NCBI GenBank assembly: GCA_903854805.1
Contig: CAINXK010000427.1
Coordinates: 1 to 10,028, forward strand
DNA from: an uncultured Anaerolineae bacterium
Lineage (GTDB): Bacteria > Chloroflexota > Anaerolineae > Anaerolineales > Villigracilaceae
Direction: 5' to 3'
DNA: 10,028 nt
Shown here in pieces: positions 1-6,244 of the stretch. Below the pieces are notes generated by a model. That model had not been told where the DNA came from and made no database searches. It saw nothing but the letters and a program-made list of their open reading frames with translations. Position 1 is the stretch's first letter. Each line of letters begins with the position of its first letter. Both the position numbers and the translations under genes were made by a program.

Positions 1-123
1 ACAAATTTTCGGGAAGTGGGTGATTTTATCGATATTAATGCCATATCTGCGGTCATCATCCCAAAATATGGCCACTTTCTTGGCCTGTTGTGGGAAATAT
101 TTTCACGGGATTTTCCAGAATAG
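1..123 (+). CDS. C-terminal end of an unidentified protein (5' part outside window)
   Basis: The first reading frame is open from base 1 and ends at TAG 121-123. It gives 40 residues ending in the motif PKYGHFLGLLWEIFSRDFPE. The residue mix (buried hydrophobics, an aromatic-rich end, no low complexity) looks like real protein. The gene converges on azlD, whose stop lies only 18 bases away, which fits a gene end here. A GHF motif near the C-terminus recalls the late histidine region of alpha/beta-hydrolases, but this is too little to assign a family. No terminator hairpin is visible in the short gap. Confidence 0.5.
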   Translation, partial: TNFREVGDFIDINAISAVIIPKYGHFLGLLWEIFSRDFPE

Positions 124-141
124 GGGTTTTTCATAGCACTC

Positions 142-456
142 TTAGAGCCAGATTTTTAGCAGCCAGAAGGCGCTCATGCCGATGATGATGGTCAGGATGA
201 CGTTTTTTGTGCGATAGGCGACCAGGGTGGCGATCAGACCGGCCAGCAGGCGCGGATTGGTGATGGAGATTGCCAGCTGGTTGTTGGAGTAGGCCAGTTC
301 GGGGGCGATGATGGCGCTGAGCACAGCGATGGGCACGAAGCGCAAGGCACGCTGAAAGTTGCGGGGTAAATTGATACGTTCCAGGAGGGCGATGAAGCTG
401 AGGCGGGTGGCAAAGGTCAGCAGGCCCAGAATGATCATGATGATCCAGATATTCAT
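142..456 (-). CDS. azlD: AzlD-family branched-chain amino acid transport subunit
   Basis: This 104-residue, very hydrophobic protein has about four membrane segments (roughly residues 3-20, 38-55, 65-82 and 84-103). It contains the family-typical N-terminal pattern ATRLSFIALLERI and the stretch RFVPIAVLSAIIAPEL. AzlD proteins are the small partner of AzlC and together form an exporter of branched-chain amino acids and analogues in the cytoplasmic membrane. Its ATG overlaps the azlC stop as ATGA (453-456), the usual sign of translational coupling, and the length of about 100 residues is normal. It is the last gene of the pair, and its 3' end faces a convergent gene. The family call is firm; the substrate is inferred from the family. 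Confidence 0.9.
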   Translation of the reverse strand: MNIWIIMIILGLLTFATRLSFIALLERINLPRNFQRALRFVPIAVLSAIIAPELAYSNNQLAISITNPRLLAGLIATLVAYRTKNVILTIIIGMSAFWLLKIWL

Positions 457-1142
457 TTCTTTTCACTCCACATACCGGCGGCGATGGCGACAAAGGCCGA
501 GGCGAGCAGGCCCAATTTGAAGGGCAGGCCGAAGAAAAGCAGGGCTGCCAGGCTGGCGACACCTGCGGTGATGATGCCGGGGCGGTCTTTTAGGCTGGGG
601 ATGACCAGTGCGATGAAGGTGAGCGGCAGGGCAAAATCGAGGCCCCAGGCGGCTGGAATTTGGGCACCGAGGAAGATGCCGACGCCTGTGCTGATTTGCC
701 AGGAGGACCAGAGCGCCAGTCCTGCCCCGAGCAGGTGCCAGTGTTTGTGGGTCAGCTCGCCTTCGCGTTGATAGTGAATGATGCTGACCGCGTAGGCTTC
801 ATCGGTCAGCAGGTAGGCCAGGGCGGCTTTCCAGGCGAGCGGCAGGTGCTTGGTGTAGGGCGCGAGGGATGCGCTGTAGAGGGCATGGCGCAGGTTGATG
901 ACGAACCCGGTCAGGATGACTACCAGGCCAGGTGTGGCGGTGCTGATCAGCTTGGCGGTCATGAATTGGGCAGAACCGGCAAAGACGACGGATGACATGG
1001 CCTGTGCGTCAAAGGGGCTCAGTCCGGCGCTGAGTGCCAATATGCCGTAGATCATTCCGAATGGAATGACCCCCAACAAGATGGGCAGTTCTTCGCGCAC
1101 GCCGAGCCAGAATTCTTGGGAGGGGCTGGTGGGAGTGTTCAT
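453..1142 (-). CDS. azlC: AzlC-family branched-chain amino acid exporter, large subunit
   Basis: A 229-residue membrane protein with the AzlC signatures FAGSAQF (about residues 54-60), NLRHALYSASL (83-93) and LTDEAYA (112-118), plus several long hydrophobic segments. AzlC with AzlD exports branched-chain amino acids. The frame can be extended to a TTG at 1152-1154. I chose ATG 1140-1142 because the TTG would overlap a TATAAT box at 1154-1159, and family members usually start a few residues before the FWLGVREELPILLG stretch. No clear SD precedes either start, so initiation may be nearly leaderless. It overlaps azlD by four bases and is probably co-transcribed with it. Family call firm, start moderately sure. 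Confidence 0.9.
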   Translation of the reverse strand: MNTPTSPSQEFWLGVREELPILLGVIPFGMIYGILALSAGLSPFDAQAMSSVVFAGSAQFMTAKLISTATPGLVVILTGFVINLRHALYSASLAPYTKHLPLAWKAALAYLLTDEAYAVSIIHYQREGELTHKHWHLLGAGLALWSSWQISTGVGIFLGAQIPAAWGLDFALPLTFIALVIPSLKDRPGIITAGVASLAALLFFGLPFKLGLLASAFVAIAAGMWSEKK

Positions 1143-1153
1143 AAATTTTGCCA

Positions 1154-1159
1154 ATTATA
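1154..1159 (-). promoter_or_regulatory. Candidate -10 box for azlCD
   Basis: Read on the minus strand this is a perfect TATAAT, ending 11 bases before the azlC ATG at 1142. A start of transcription 6-7 bases further on would leave only about five untranslated bases, matching the absence of an SD. The -35 region at normal spacing (ATCGAA or GATCGA) is poor, so the call rests on the -10 box and its position. Confidence 0.35.
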
Positions 1160-1442
1160 GTCACCAAGATAGTTTTTTCGATCACTTTTAAGGTTTTCTT
1201 CAGTGGTTATCTACGCTGGGCAAGTAGAAGCTCATGCGCCAGAGATGTTTTGGCGTGCACGACTTGCCGTGCGCAAAAAGTGGGCGCAAAAACTCAACTT
1301 GCGGGGACGTTTAAAGAACGCTGCGGCTGGGCGTGGCACTCAGGGTGGTTATGTTGCTGTGATTGGAGCTACAAACCTGTATCTAATCGGTTTTCTTTGG
1401 GGTTGTAATGTAAAATAAGTCATTCTTTGCAATGGAGATAGC
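1160..1442. other. Divergent spacer between azlC and the membrane kinase gene
   Basis: About 280 bases separate the two divergent start regions. A plus-strand frame from GTG 1203 to a stop at 1416-1418 could encode 71 residues, but it has no convincing SD and no recognisable family. A TAAAAT at 1411-1416 could be a -10 for the kinase, without a good -35. The SD of the kinase (GGAG, 1434-1437) closes the spacer. No strong inverted repeat was seen. Confidence 0.4.
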
Positions 1443-2144
1443 ATGAATCCCTTTTTGGCCATGGTTTTAACGTTTGTTGCGGCGCTTGGCTGGCTGCGGT
1501 TGATGGATTTCTTTGCCCACCAGGGCTGGATTGAAAGCCGTTTGAGTCGCAAGATTATTCATATTGGAACAGGGCCGATCTTTGTATTGTGCTGGTTGCT
1601 ATTTCCAGATATCTGGTATGCACGCTGGTTGGCGGCGCTTGTGCCGTTTGCGATCACAATCCAGTTTATTTTGATTGGGCTGGGGGTGATCAAGGATGAA
1701 GCCTCGGTCAAGGCCATGTCGCGCAGCGGCGATCCAAAGGAGATTCTGCGCGGTCCGTTATATTATGGGATTATGTTCGTGGTGGTGACCGTGGTTTTTT
1801 GGAAGGATTCCCCGATTGGGATGACTGCGTTGATGATGCTGTGTGGTGGTGATGGGATTGCGGATTTGATTGGGCGCAGGTTTAGGTCTCCCAAGCTGTT
1901 CCACAGCCCGCAGAAGTCTGTCGCTGGTTCGTTGGGGGTGTTTTTTGGGGGCTGGGTGTTGTCGATGTTTATCCTGGGGATTTACAGCCTGGCGGGTTTC
2001 TTTCCGGGGGCTTTCAGTCATTTCTTGATGCCGGTTACGCTGATTGCGTTGGTGGCGACATTGATCGAATCGCTGCCCCAGAAGGATATTGATAATGTTA
2101 CCGTGACACTTGCGGCGGCTGCGCTAGGGTATTTTTTGTTCTAA
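1443..2144 (+). CDS. Phytol/farnesol/dolichol kinase-family integral membrane enzyme
   Basis: This 233-residue polytopic protein of the VTE5/DGK1/SEC59 family has the N-terminal SRKIIHIGTGP (about residues 35-45), then ILRGPLYYG (101-109). The CTP-binding, catalytic core CGGDGIADLIGRRF (134-147) is followed by the basic stretch KLFHSPQKSVAGS (151-163), and ESLPQKDIDNVTV (209-221) near the C-terminus. Seven or so hydrophobic segments surround these loops. Relatives transfer a phosphate from CTP to an isoprenoid alcohol (phytol, farnesol, dolichol) or diacylglycerol in the membrane; which alcohol is used here cannot be told. The ATG follows GGAG by five bases. The gene stands alone, with a strong terminator just behind it, so it is probably a single-gene transcript. 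Confidence 0.88.
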   Translation: MNPFLAMVLTFVAALGWLRLMDFFAHQGWIESRLSRKIIHIGTGPIFVLCWLLFPDIWYARWLAALVPFAITIQFILIGLGVIKDEASVKAMSRSGDPKEILRGPLYYGIMFVVVTVVFWKDSPIGMTALMMLCGGDGIADLIGRRFRSPKLFHSPQKSVAGSLGVFFGGWVLSMFILGIYSLAGFFPGAFSHFLMPVTLIALVATLIESLPQKDIDNVTVTLAAAALGYFLF

Positions 2145-2174
2145 TAGATCGGATTGGCTGACTGGTAAAACGTT

Positions 2175-2217
2175 AATGCGCCCCGGAGTGGTGTTGATCT
2201 CCGGGGCGCATTTTTAT
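2175..2217 (+). terminator. Rho-independent terminator of the membrane kinase gene
   Basis: A perfect 14-bp stem pairs 2175-2188 with 2199-2212 (core GCGCCCCGGAG against CTCCGGGGCGC) across a 10-base loop, followed by TTTTT on the plus strand. It begins 30 bases after the kinase stop. The other strand lacks an equally good T-run, so it mainly serves plus-strand transcription. Confidence 0.93.
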
Positions 2218-2298
2218 TGGTATTGGGTGAGGCCTAATGGGGGTGAGTAAATGGACGATTTCAGTCTGGGCCCTGGGTGTTTGGGTTGCAAGCTGGTT

Positions 2299-3039
2299 TT
2301 AGCTTTCTTGCGGTTCCTGATCCAGTAGCATGACTTTATAGGCTTCGGCGTAATTCAGCCCCTTTTCTTTGCCTTCGCCTGCGGCCCATTCGCGGATCAT
2401 TTTATCTGGGTCCCAATCGCCGAGTTGGCTGGCGTGTTTTTTGAGAGCTGCGATTTTGAGATCGATGCTTTCGCTGATGTCGACCCAGGTGTCGGGTTTT
2501 TCGGGGCCGTGCAGGTAGAGTCTTTTGACATTGTGCGGTTCCAAACCTTCAGCCAGCAGATCTGCAAATACCAGGCGGGACCCGGCCGATGGGAAGACGG
2601 CATAGGTGGCAAGCTGGGCGGCTGCGCGATGATCGGGATGGTTGATGTAGCCATTGCCGTAGAAAACGGCCTGCGGATCGCCAGTTACGACCACGTCGGG
2701 TTTATGCGTGCGGATGATGCGGGTTAATTCTTTACGGAGTGAGATGGTTGGTTCGAGTTCGCCATCGGGTAGATGCAAATAGATGGTTTGCTTAACACCA
2801 ATCAGCTGGTTGGCGGCGCTTTGTTCTGTCTCGCGGATGCGAGCCAGGGTTGGTTTGTAGCTGGCATCGTATGCCGGGTCGTTTGAACCACCGTCGCCGC
2901 TGGTCAGGATGACAGAAATGATCTCACAGCCTGCCTGAGCCCATTTGGAGAGGGTGCCGGCAACGCTGAACTCCTGGTCATCGGGGTGGGCGTGGATACT
3001 CATGGCTCGTTCGGGGATGTATTCTTTGTCTTCAGGCAT
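2299..3039 (-). CDS. PIG-L / LmbE-like zinc deacetylase
   Basis: A 246-residue PIG-L family N-deacetylase. The zinc and catalytic motif AHPDDQE lies at residues 17-23 (H18 and D21 as expected metal ligands, D20 as catalytic base), and HPDH at 134-137 supplies the second histidine ligand. SGDGGSND (48-54) and RIRETEQSAA (68-76) match the family fold. Members remove an acetyl group from N-acetylglucosamine-linked substrates, for example in mycothiol, bacillithiol or antibiotic pathways. The substrate here is unknown, and no thiol-pathway partner gene is nearby. No signal peptide is seen, so it should be cytoplasmic. ATG 3037-3039 is preceded by GGAG at seven bases. It faces the kinase gene end to end; no clear terminator of its own was found. 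Confidence 0.9.
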   Translation of the reverse strand: MPEDKEYIPERAMSIHAHPDDQEFSVAGTLSKWAQAGCEIISVILTSGDGGSNDPAYDASYKPTLARIRETEQSAANQLIGVKQTIYLHLPDGELEPTISLRKELTRIIRTHKPDVVVTGDPQAVFYGNGYINHPDHRAAAQLATYAVFPSAGSRLVFADLLAEGLEPHNVKRLYLHGPEKPDTWVDISESIDLKIAALKKHASQLGDWDPDKMIREWAAGEGKEKGLNYAEAYKVMLLDQEPQES

Positions 3040-3109
3040 GGTTTCGCTCCAGTTGGATTGTTTTGAATGATTCTAAGCGCAATAAAAAAACAGGTTGATG
3101 TTGATGGGT

Positions 3110-3123
3110 AAGGCTATAGCCTT
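3110..3123. repeat. Perfect 14-bp palindrome upstream of the deacetylase gene
   Basis: AAGGCTATAGCCTT is identical on both strands and lies about 70 bases upstream of the deacetylase ATG. Its position suits an operator for a dimeric regulator, but no regulator gene is nearby and there is no second copy in the window. A T-rich run at 3084-3091 (minus strand) and weak -10-like boxes lie between it and the gene. Confidence 0.35.
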
Positions 3124-3193
3124 CGGGGTTCCAGGGTGTGCTTTTGATTGTGTGGAACACCGCAATTTCTGCTCGCGGGCATTATATCAAAAG

Positions 3194-3226
3194 AGGCCTC
3201 AGCCCGCTGAAGTTGGGGTGAGGCCT
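3194..3226 (-). terminator. Terminator behind the ABC permease remnant
   Basis: On the minus strand, AGGCCTCA (3219-3226) pairs with TGAGGCCT (3194-3201), with a few additional G/C pairs inside the loop, and is followed by CTTTTGAT. It begins 18 bases after the permease remnant's stop codon, where the terminator of that gene is expected. Confidence 0.65.
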
Positions 3227-3243
3227 GTGCTAATTTGTGTTGA

Positions 3244-3640
3244 CTACTTTGCTGCGCTACGGGTCATTCCATCAAAGATCACGGCTGCAACCAGCACTGC
3301 AGCATTGGCGATGGTTTGGTAGGAAATATCGGTGCCGAGCTGGTTCAACCTGCTGTTGTATTACCTCACGGCGTGCCATTTTGGGCTTGCCCCGATAACC
3401 CCTGCCCTCTTCCCGAAAACGGGAAGGGGGTGAAAGAGCTTTTTTGTGGAGTTTTGCGCCAAAACAGGCGCAAAACCCACTGGCGGGGCAAACCAGCGAT
3501 TATTAATCGCCCGAGCAGCAGAACCAGGATGGTTCAGTGCCAAAACGAAGAGCTTGTGAGTAAATACCTGCTGCTCAAGGACATCATCACCAAGGCGCCG
3601 ATGATGGAGCCGGTTACCTTGCCAAGAACACTCGCGGAGT
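3244..3640 (-). pseudogene. 3' remnant of a sugar-type ABC transporter permease, interrupted by an insertion
   Basis: Two pieces of one minus-strand reading frame remain. The upstream piece (about 3638 down to 3574) reads ASVLGKVTGSIIGALVMMSL. The downstream piece (3355 to 3247, stop 3244-3246) reads LNQLGTDISYQTIANAA and ends VIFDGMTRSAAK. Joined, they match the C-terminal pattern of ribose/xylose-type permeases (GGxSxxGGxGSxxGAxxGAxxxxxLxNGLxxLG, a last membrane helix, then D-x-x-x-R). The pieces lie in different frames, separated by a 210-bp insertion with an 8-bp direct repeat; removing 218 bp puts them in one frame. The rest of the gene upstream is missing: the frame meets a stop at 3672-3674 with no recognisable permease sequence beyond. 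No ATP-binding or solute-binding partner gene is present. The family is judged from pattern only. Confidence 0.6.
3356..3565. mobile_element. MITE-like structured insertion within the permease remnant
   Basis: The segment is flanked by the exact 8-bp direct repeat ACCTGCTG (3348-3355 and 3566-3573). Its ends are imperfect inverted repeats: ATTACCTCAC from 3360 on the plus strand against ATTTACTCAC from 3565 on the minus strand. It contains nested inverted repeats: TTGCCCCG 3387-3394 with CGGGGCAA 3484-3491; CTTCCCG/CGGGAAG around 3414; a 10-bp arm pair GTTTTGCGCC 3451-3460 with its complement 3467-3476; GCGATTA/TAATCGC 3496-3510; and GAACCA/TGGTTC 3521-3535. It encodes no transposase. Size, end repeats, flanking duplication and frame restoration on removal fit a non-autonomous element mobilised in trans. 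Four extra bases (TTGT, 3356-3359) on the left leave the exact boundary uncertain. Confidence 0.55.
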
Positions 3641-3744
3641 GGAAAGATTGGGGGCTGGGAAAACCTGGCTTTCAAAATTACGATGAAACGAACTGCCCGG
3701 TTCACGCCGAAGCGGTTTTCAAAGCAAGAGCCTGCAAAAACATT

Positions 3745-4731
3745 TTATTCGCAGGAAATTACCACGAAGTTTACGTTGTGGATGGTGGCTGGTCCATCGG
3801 CGGCGGTAAAGACAAAAGTCTTGTTGTTAATGAACCCGGCATACATGTCTTGCGGGATGGATATGGTGGCGGGCGTATCTGCTGTGATCATTTGCCACGA
3901 TCCTGGCTGGCTGCCAGGATTCCAGTTTTCCGGGTTGCCTCCAAAAAGGCTGGCAGCTTGCTGCGAATACCTGGGGCAGTGGGCTGGTTTGGGACCGGTC
4001 CTTTCGACATAGGGGGCAGGTGCTTTTAGAAACCCGGGTTTTAGGGGTTCTGGCAGGTTATTTAAGATTTGCAGTGGGGTGTTTGGCTGGTTGGCAGTTG
4101 CAGAGCGGGTGCGCCCCTGGTCCAGCTGGGTGTTGATCTGGTTGTTGAAATACATCCAGCTGGATGCAAACAAGGTCAGAATTAGTACGATTGTGACCCC
4201 GCTGGTGATCCATAATTTTAGATTTTGCTGTTTCGATTCCTGTTTGGCTATTGTTTTTAACTTTTGCGAGGCGGTTTCAGCCTGTTCCTGGGTGGCACCG
4301 GCCTGGATCATCATTAATTCGATCATTTTGGGTGTGTTGCCCAGACGATAAAGTGCCAGCATGCGTTTCCAGACTTCTTCATCGCTAAGCGCCATCGCGG
4401 CTGTGCTGCGGGCTTTTTGCTGCATGATGGAAGAGCGGTTTTCCAAAAGCTTTCGTAAGACAGATGGCTTGACCCAATTGTGTTTCAGTTCATCTTCAAT
4501 GAACATTAACTGCTCAGGGATGTTTTTTATACGGATGATCCCTGTGCTTTGCTCAACTTCAAAAGACAGTTCGCAGTGGGAGCATAGAAAATAATCTGGT
4601 CCATTTTGTAGATGGATCACTTTCAGGGTGAGTGTGGTGCACAATGGACATTGAGCTTTGGTCGCCCAGTCATCGTGGAGTTCCTGCCGGGGCTGAAGGT
4701 CTGTGCGTTTTCTGTTGTCATCAACAACCAT
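3745..4731 (-). CDS. Zinc-ribbon, single-pass membrane protein of unknown function
   Basis: I do not recognise a named family for this 328-residue protein. A four-cysteine zinc ribbon sits at the N-terminus (CPLC at 28-31, CSHC at 50-53). A charged, helical region follows (about 75-170), including a UBA-like or short helical stretch ALYRLGNTPKMIELMM (126-141). One membrane helix runs at about 172-194, after which come about 130 residues that should lie outside the cell. That outer part starts with a Gln/Asn/Pro-rich linker and holds two cysteines (C252, C327) that could form a disulfide. Orientation is inferred from the cytoplasmic-type zinc ribbon. ATG 4729-4731 follows AGGAG closely. It lies 116 bases behind the nucleotidyltransferase gene on the same strand and may share its transcript. 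Confidence 0.8.
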   Translation of the reverse strand: MVVDDNRKRTDLQPRQELHDDWATKAQCPLCTTLTLKVIHLQNGPDYFLCSHCELSFEVEQSTGIIRIKNIPEQLMFIEDELKHNWVKPSVLRKLLENRSSIMQQKARSTAAMALSDEEVWKRMLALYRLGNTPKMIELMMIQAGATQEQAETASQKLKTIAKQESKQQNLKLWITSGVTIVLILTLFASSWMYFNNQINTQLDQGRTRSATANQPNTPLQILNNLPEPLKPGFLKAPAPYVERTGPKPAHCPRYSQQAASLFGGNPENWNPGSQPGSWQMITADTPATISIPQDMYAGFINNKTFVFTAADGPATIHNVNFVVISCE

Positions 4732-4847
4732 GTCTGCTCCTGGTGATGTTGATATTGTACCCAGATTTGGGAATTATGGCTGTTATGCTTGGGATGGGTT
4801 CGATACGAACAAGTATTTCTGATCCTGTTGGGCTATTAAGAGAAAGT

Positions 4848-5672
4848 TCAGGCTACAGGTGGCAATTTGATGTGCGTACTAACCTCAAGCGCGAATCGGA
4901 TAAATTCCAGCGTTTGAGTAATATCTTGTGGTTCGGATGCCAGGCCAGGAGTGTGCCGGCCGGTCCAGGTCTGGTCAATTAATGCGTGCCATTTAGGGTC
5001 GAGTGTTTGCTTTACCCAGTGGGCTGCAGCGGGTTTTGAAACAACATCTCCAAACTGGAGTGTGTAGAGTATGCGACAAATGGAAAGCACCGTATAGGAT
5101 TGATAGCCACGGTGCACAATTTCATCTGGATGATTGAGAATGTACGCAGCCCAGTCGTGCAATTTTGGGAACATTGCCCGTTGAAGGTCAGCGGGTGAGA
5201 GCGGGTCAATAAGTGTTTCTGGGGCCGGGCCGATTAAGATTATTCCACGTTCGCGCAAGATGTAACGGTGGATTATCCAGGTTTCGTCGTGAAAAACAAG
5301 CTTGAGACGTTCGCCACTTCCGCGCTCAATATTTGGGTGAAGGGCATGCTGCGGATCATGACGGCGGATGGCAGATTGCGAAATGTAAGAGCCTTCCAAA
5401 TTTATGGCCCAGTAGGAATCAATCTGATTGATCCGGTCGTGCATTATTTGCAAGGCCAGATAGTCAGCTTCAGAAACGTCCTGATCTGTGACAACGATAA
5501 AGTCAATATCGCTGTCCTGGTCAAACCCAGTGCTGGCTAGTGAGCCTTCCAGATACATGCCAAGCAGGTGTTTACCCAATATTTGCTGGACTTCATGGAG
5601 TAATTCGTGAAGAATGGCATTTACTTGTGGGTATGGTGTCGGGTTGTTATTTTCGGTGAACGGCAGGACCAT
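4848..5672 (-). CDS. ANT(3'')/AadA-like nucleotidyltransferase with C-terminal DUF4111-type domain
   Basis: From ATG 5670-5672 this gives 274 residues. The nucleotidyltransferase signature GSLASTGFDQDSDIDFIVV starts at residue 43, with metal-binding D55 and D57. E93 (NLEGSYI) is a likely third carboxylate, like the catalytic glutamate of AadA. The C-terminal half has the helical domain typical of streptomycin/spectinomycin adenylyltransferases, with SICRILYTL (about 197-205) and VVSKPAAAHW (210-219). Relatives move AMP from ATP onto an aminoglycoside hydroxyl; many chromosomal homologues have unknown substrates. The frame extends 8 codons to a TTG at 5694-5696, but neither start has a strong SD. 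It follows the GTP-cyclohydrolase-like gene by 65 bases on the same strand and is probably co-transcribed. Domain call firm, substrate unknown. Confidence 0.85.
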   Translation of the reverse strand: MVLPFTENNNPTPYPQVNAILHELLHEVQQILGKHLLGMYLEGSLASTGFDQDSDIDFIVVTDQDVSEADYLALQIMHDRINQIDSYWAINLEGSYISQSAIRRHDPQHALHPNIERGSGERLKLVFHDETWIIHRYILRERGIILIGPAPETLIDPLSPADLQRAMFPKLHDWAAYILNHPDEIVHRGYQSYTVLSICRILYTLQFGDVVSKPAAAHWVKQTLDPKWHALIDQTWTGRHTPGLASEPQDITQTLEFIRFALEVSTHIKLPPVA

Positions 5673-5737
5673 TGAATAATTCCGTGTAACGAGCAAGCGC
5701 AGGCAGATGGGTGCAGGCAGGTTCCTGGCAGAATTGA

Positions 5738-6244
5738 TTACAGAGCTTGAACGCCTGAGATAACGAGCCCGTCGTCGCGTAGCTGCGATATTTTTTCAGG
5801 GTTGTTGGTCATCAACGTGATCGATTGAACTTTTAAATCGCGAAGAATTTCGGCGGCACGGATGTAGCTGCGCGCATCGGCTGAATAGCCAAGCTGTATG
5901 TATGCTTCGGCTTGCGATGAGCCGGCTTCTTTCAGCTTACGGCTTTGCAGGAGGGCCAGGTGGCCATTGTTTTTGCCTTCCTGGTCCAGCCAGATGATCA
6001 CGCCACTGCCTGCTTCCTGGATGAGCCGTTGGGCTGCTTCCATTTGCTCACGACAATCGCATTGAATGCTGTTAAATATATGGGCGGAGATACAGTGGGA
6101 ATGTACCCGGCAGAGTATATTTTCCTGGTCGGCAACGGTGCCCATGACAATCGCAATAATTTCTTTTTGCCCATCGTAATAAAGAATCTGGTTGAATGTG
6201 CCAAAACGGGTATTCAGGGGGCCTTCGGCCAAGCGGATGATCAT
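5738..6244 (-). CDS. GTP cyclohydrolase II-like protein (divergent RibA homologue)
   Basis: A 168-residue RibA-domain protein without a RibB (DHBP synthase) domain. The three zinc cysteines are kept (C51, C62, C64 in SHC...QCDC), as are SADAR with the arginine nucleophile equivalent (R125) and TNNP (146-149). E. coli RibA opens GTP to the first riboflavin intermediate. Aligned by eye to my memory of E. coli RibA, several normally fixed residues differ: HSEC is HSHC (H50), the RQEGRNIGL loop is DQEGKNNGHL (87-96), and the Tyr105 position appears to be Arg102. The C-terminal tail containing NNEHYLxTK is absent, so the protein is about 28 residues shorter. ATG 6242-6244 follows AAGGA at eight bases. 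No other rib gene is nearby, so it may act on another nucleotide or give another product. Confidence 0.82.
   Translation of the reverse strand: MIIRLAEGPLNTRFGTFNQILYYDGQKEIIAIVMGTVADQENILCRVHSHCISAHIFNSIQCDCREQMEAAQRLIQEAGSGVIIWLDQEGKNNGHLALLQSRKLKEAGSSQAEAYIQLGYSADARSYIRAAEILRDLKVQSITLMTNNPEKISQLRDDGLVISGVQAL

Noticed and set aside
131..562. Minus-strand 143-codon frame overlapping azlD
   Set aside because: It is Pro/His/Arg-rich shadow sequence in another frame of the clear azlD and azlC genes.
1203..1418. Plus-strand 71-codon frame in the azlC-kinase spacer
   Set aside because: It begins with GTG, has no convincing SD, shows no recognisable motif, and covers the likely kinase promoter.
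3316..4029. Plus-strand frame of 237 codons, with a protein-like stretch EWKDWGLGKPGFQNYDETN around 3637-3693
   Set aside because: It runs through the insertion and deep into the antisense of the zinc-ribbon gene, and has no start or family match. The protein-like part may be chance, though the origin of 3641-3744 remains unexplained.
4760..4810. Small hairpins (CCCA/TGGG, GTTCG/CGAAC) before the zinc-ribbon gene
   Set aside because: Stems of four and five pairs are expected by chance, and no T-run follows to make a terminator.
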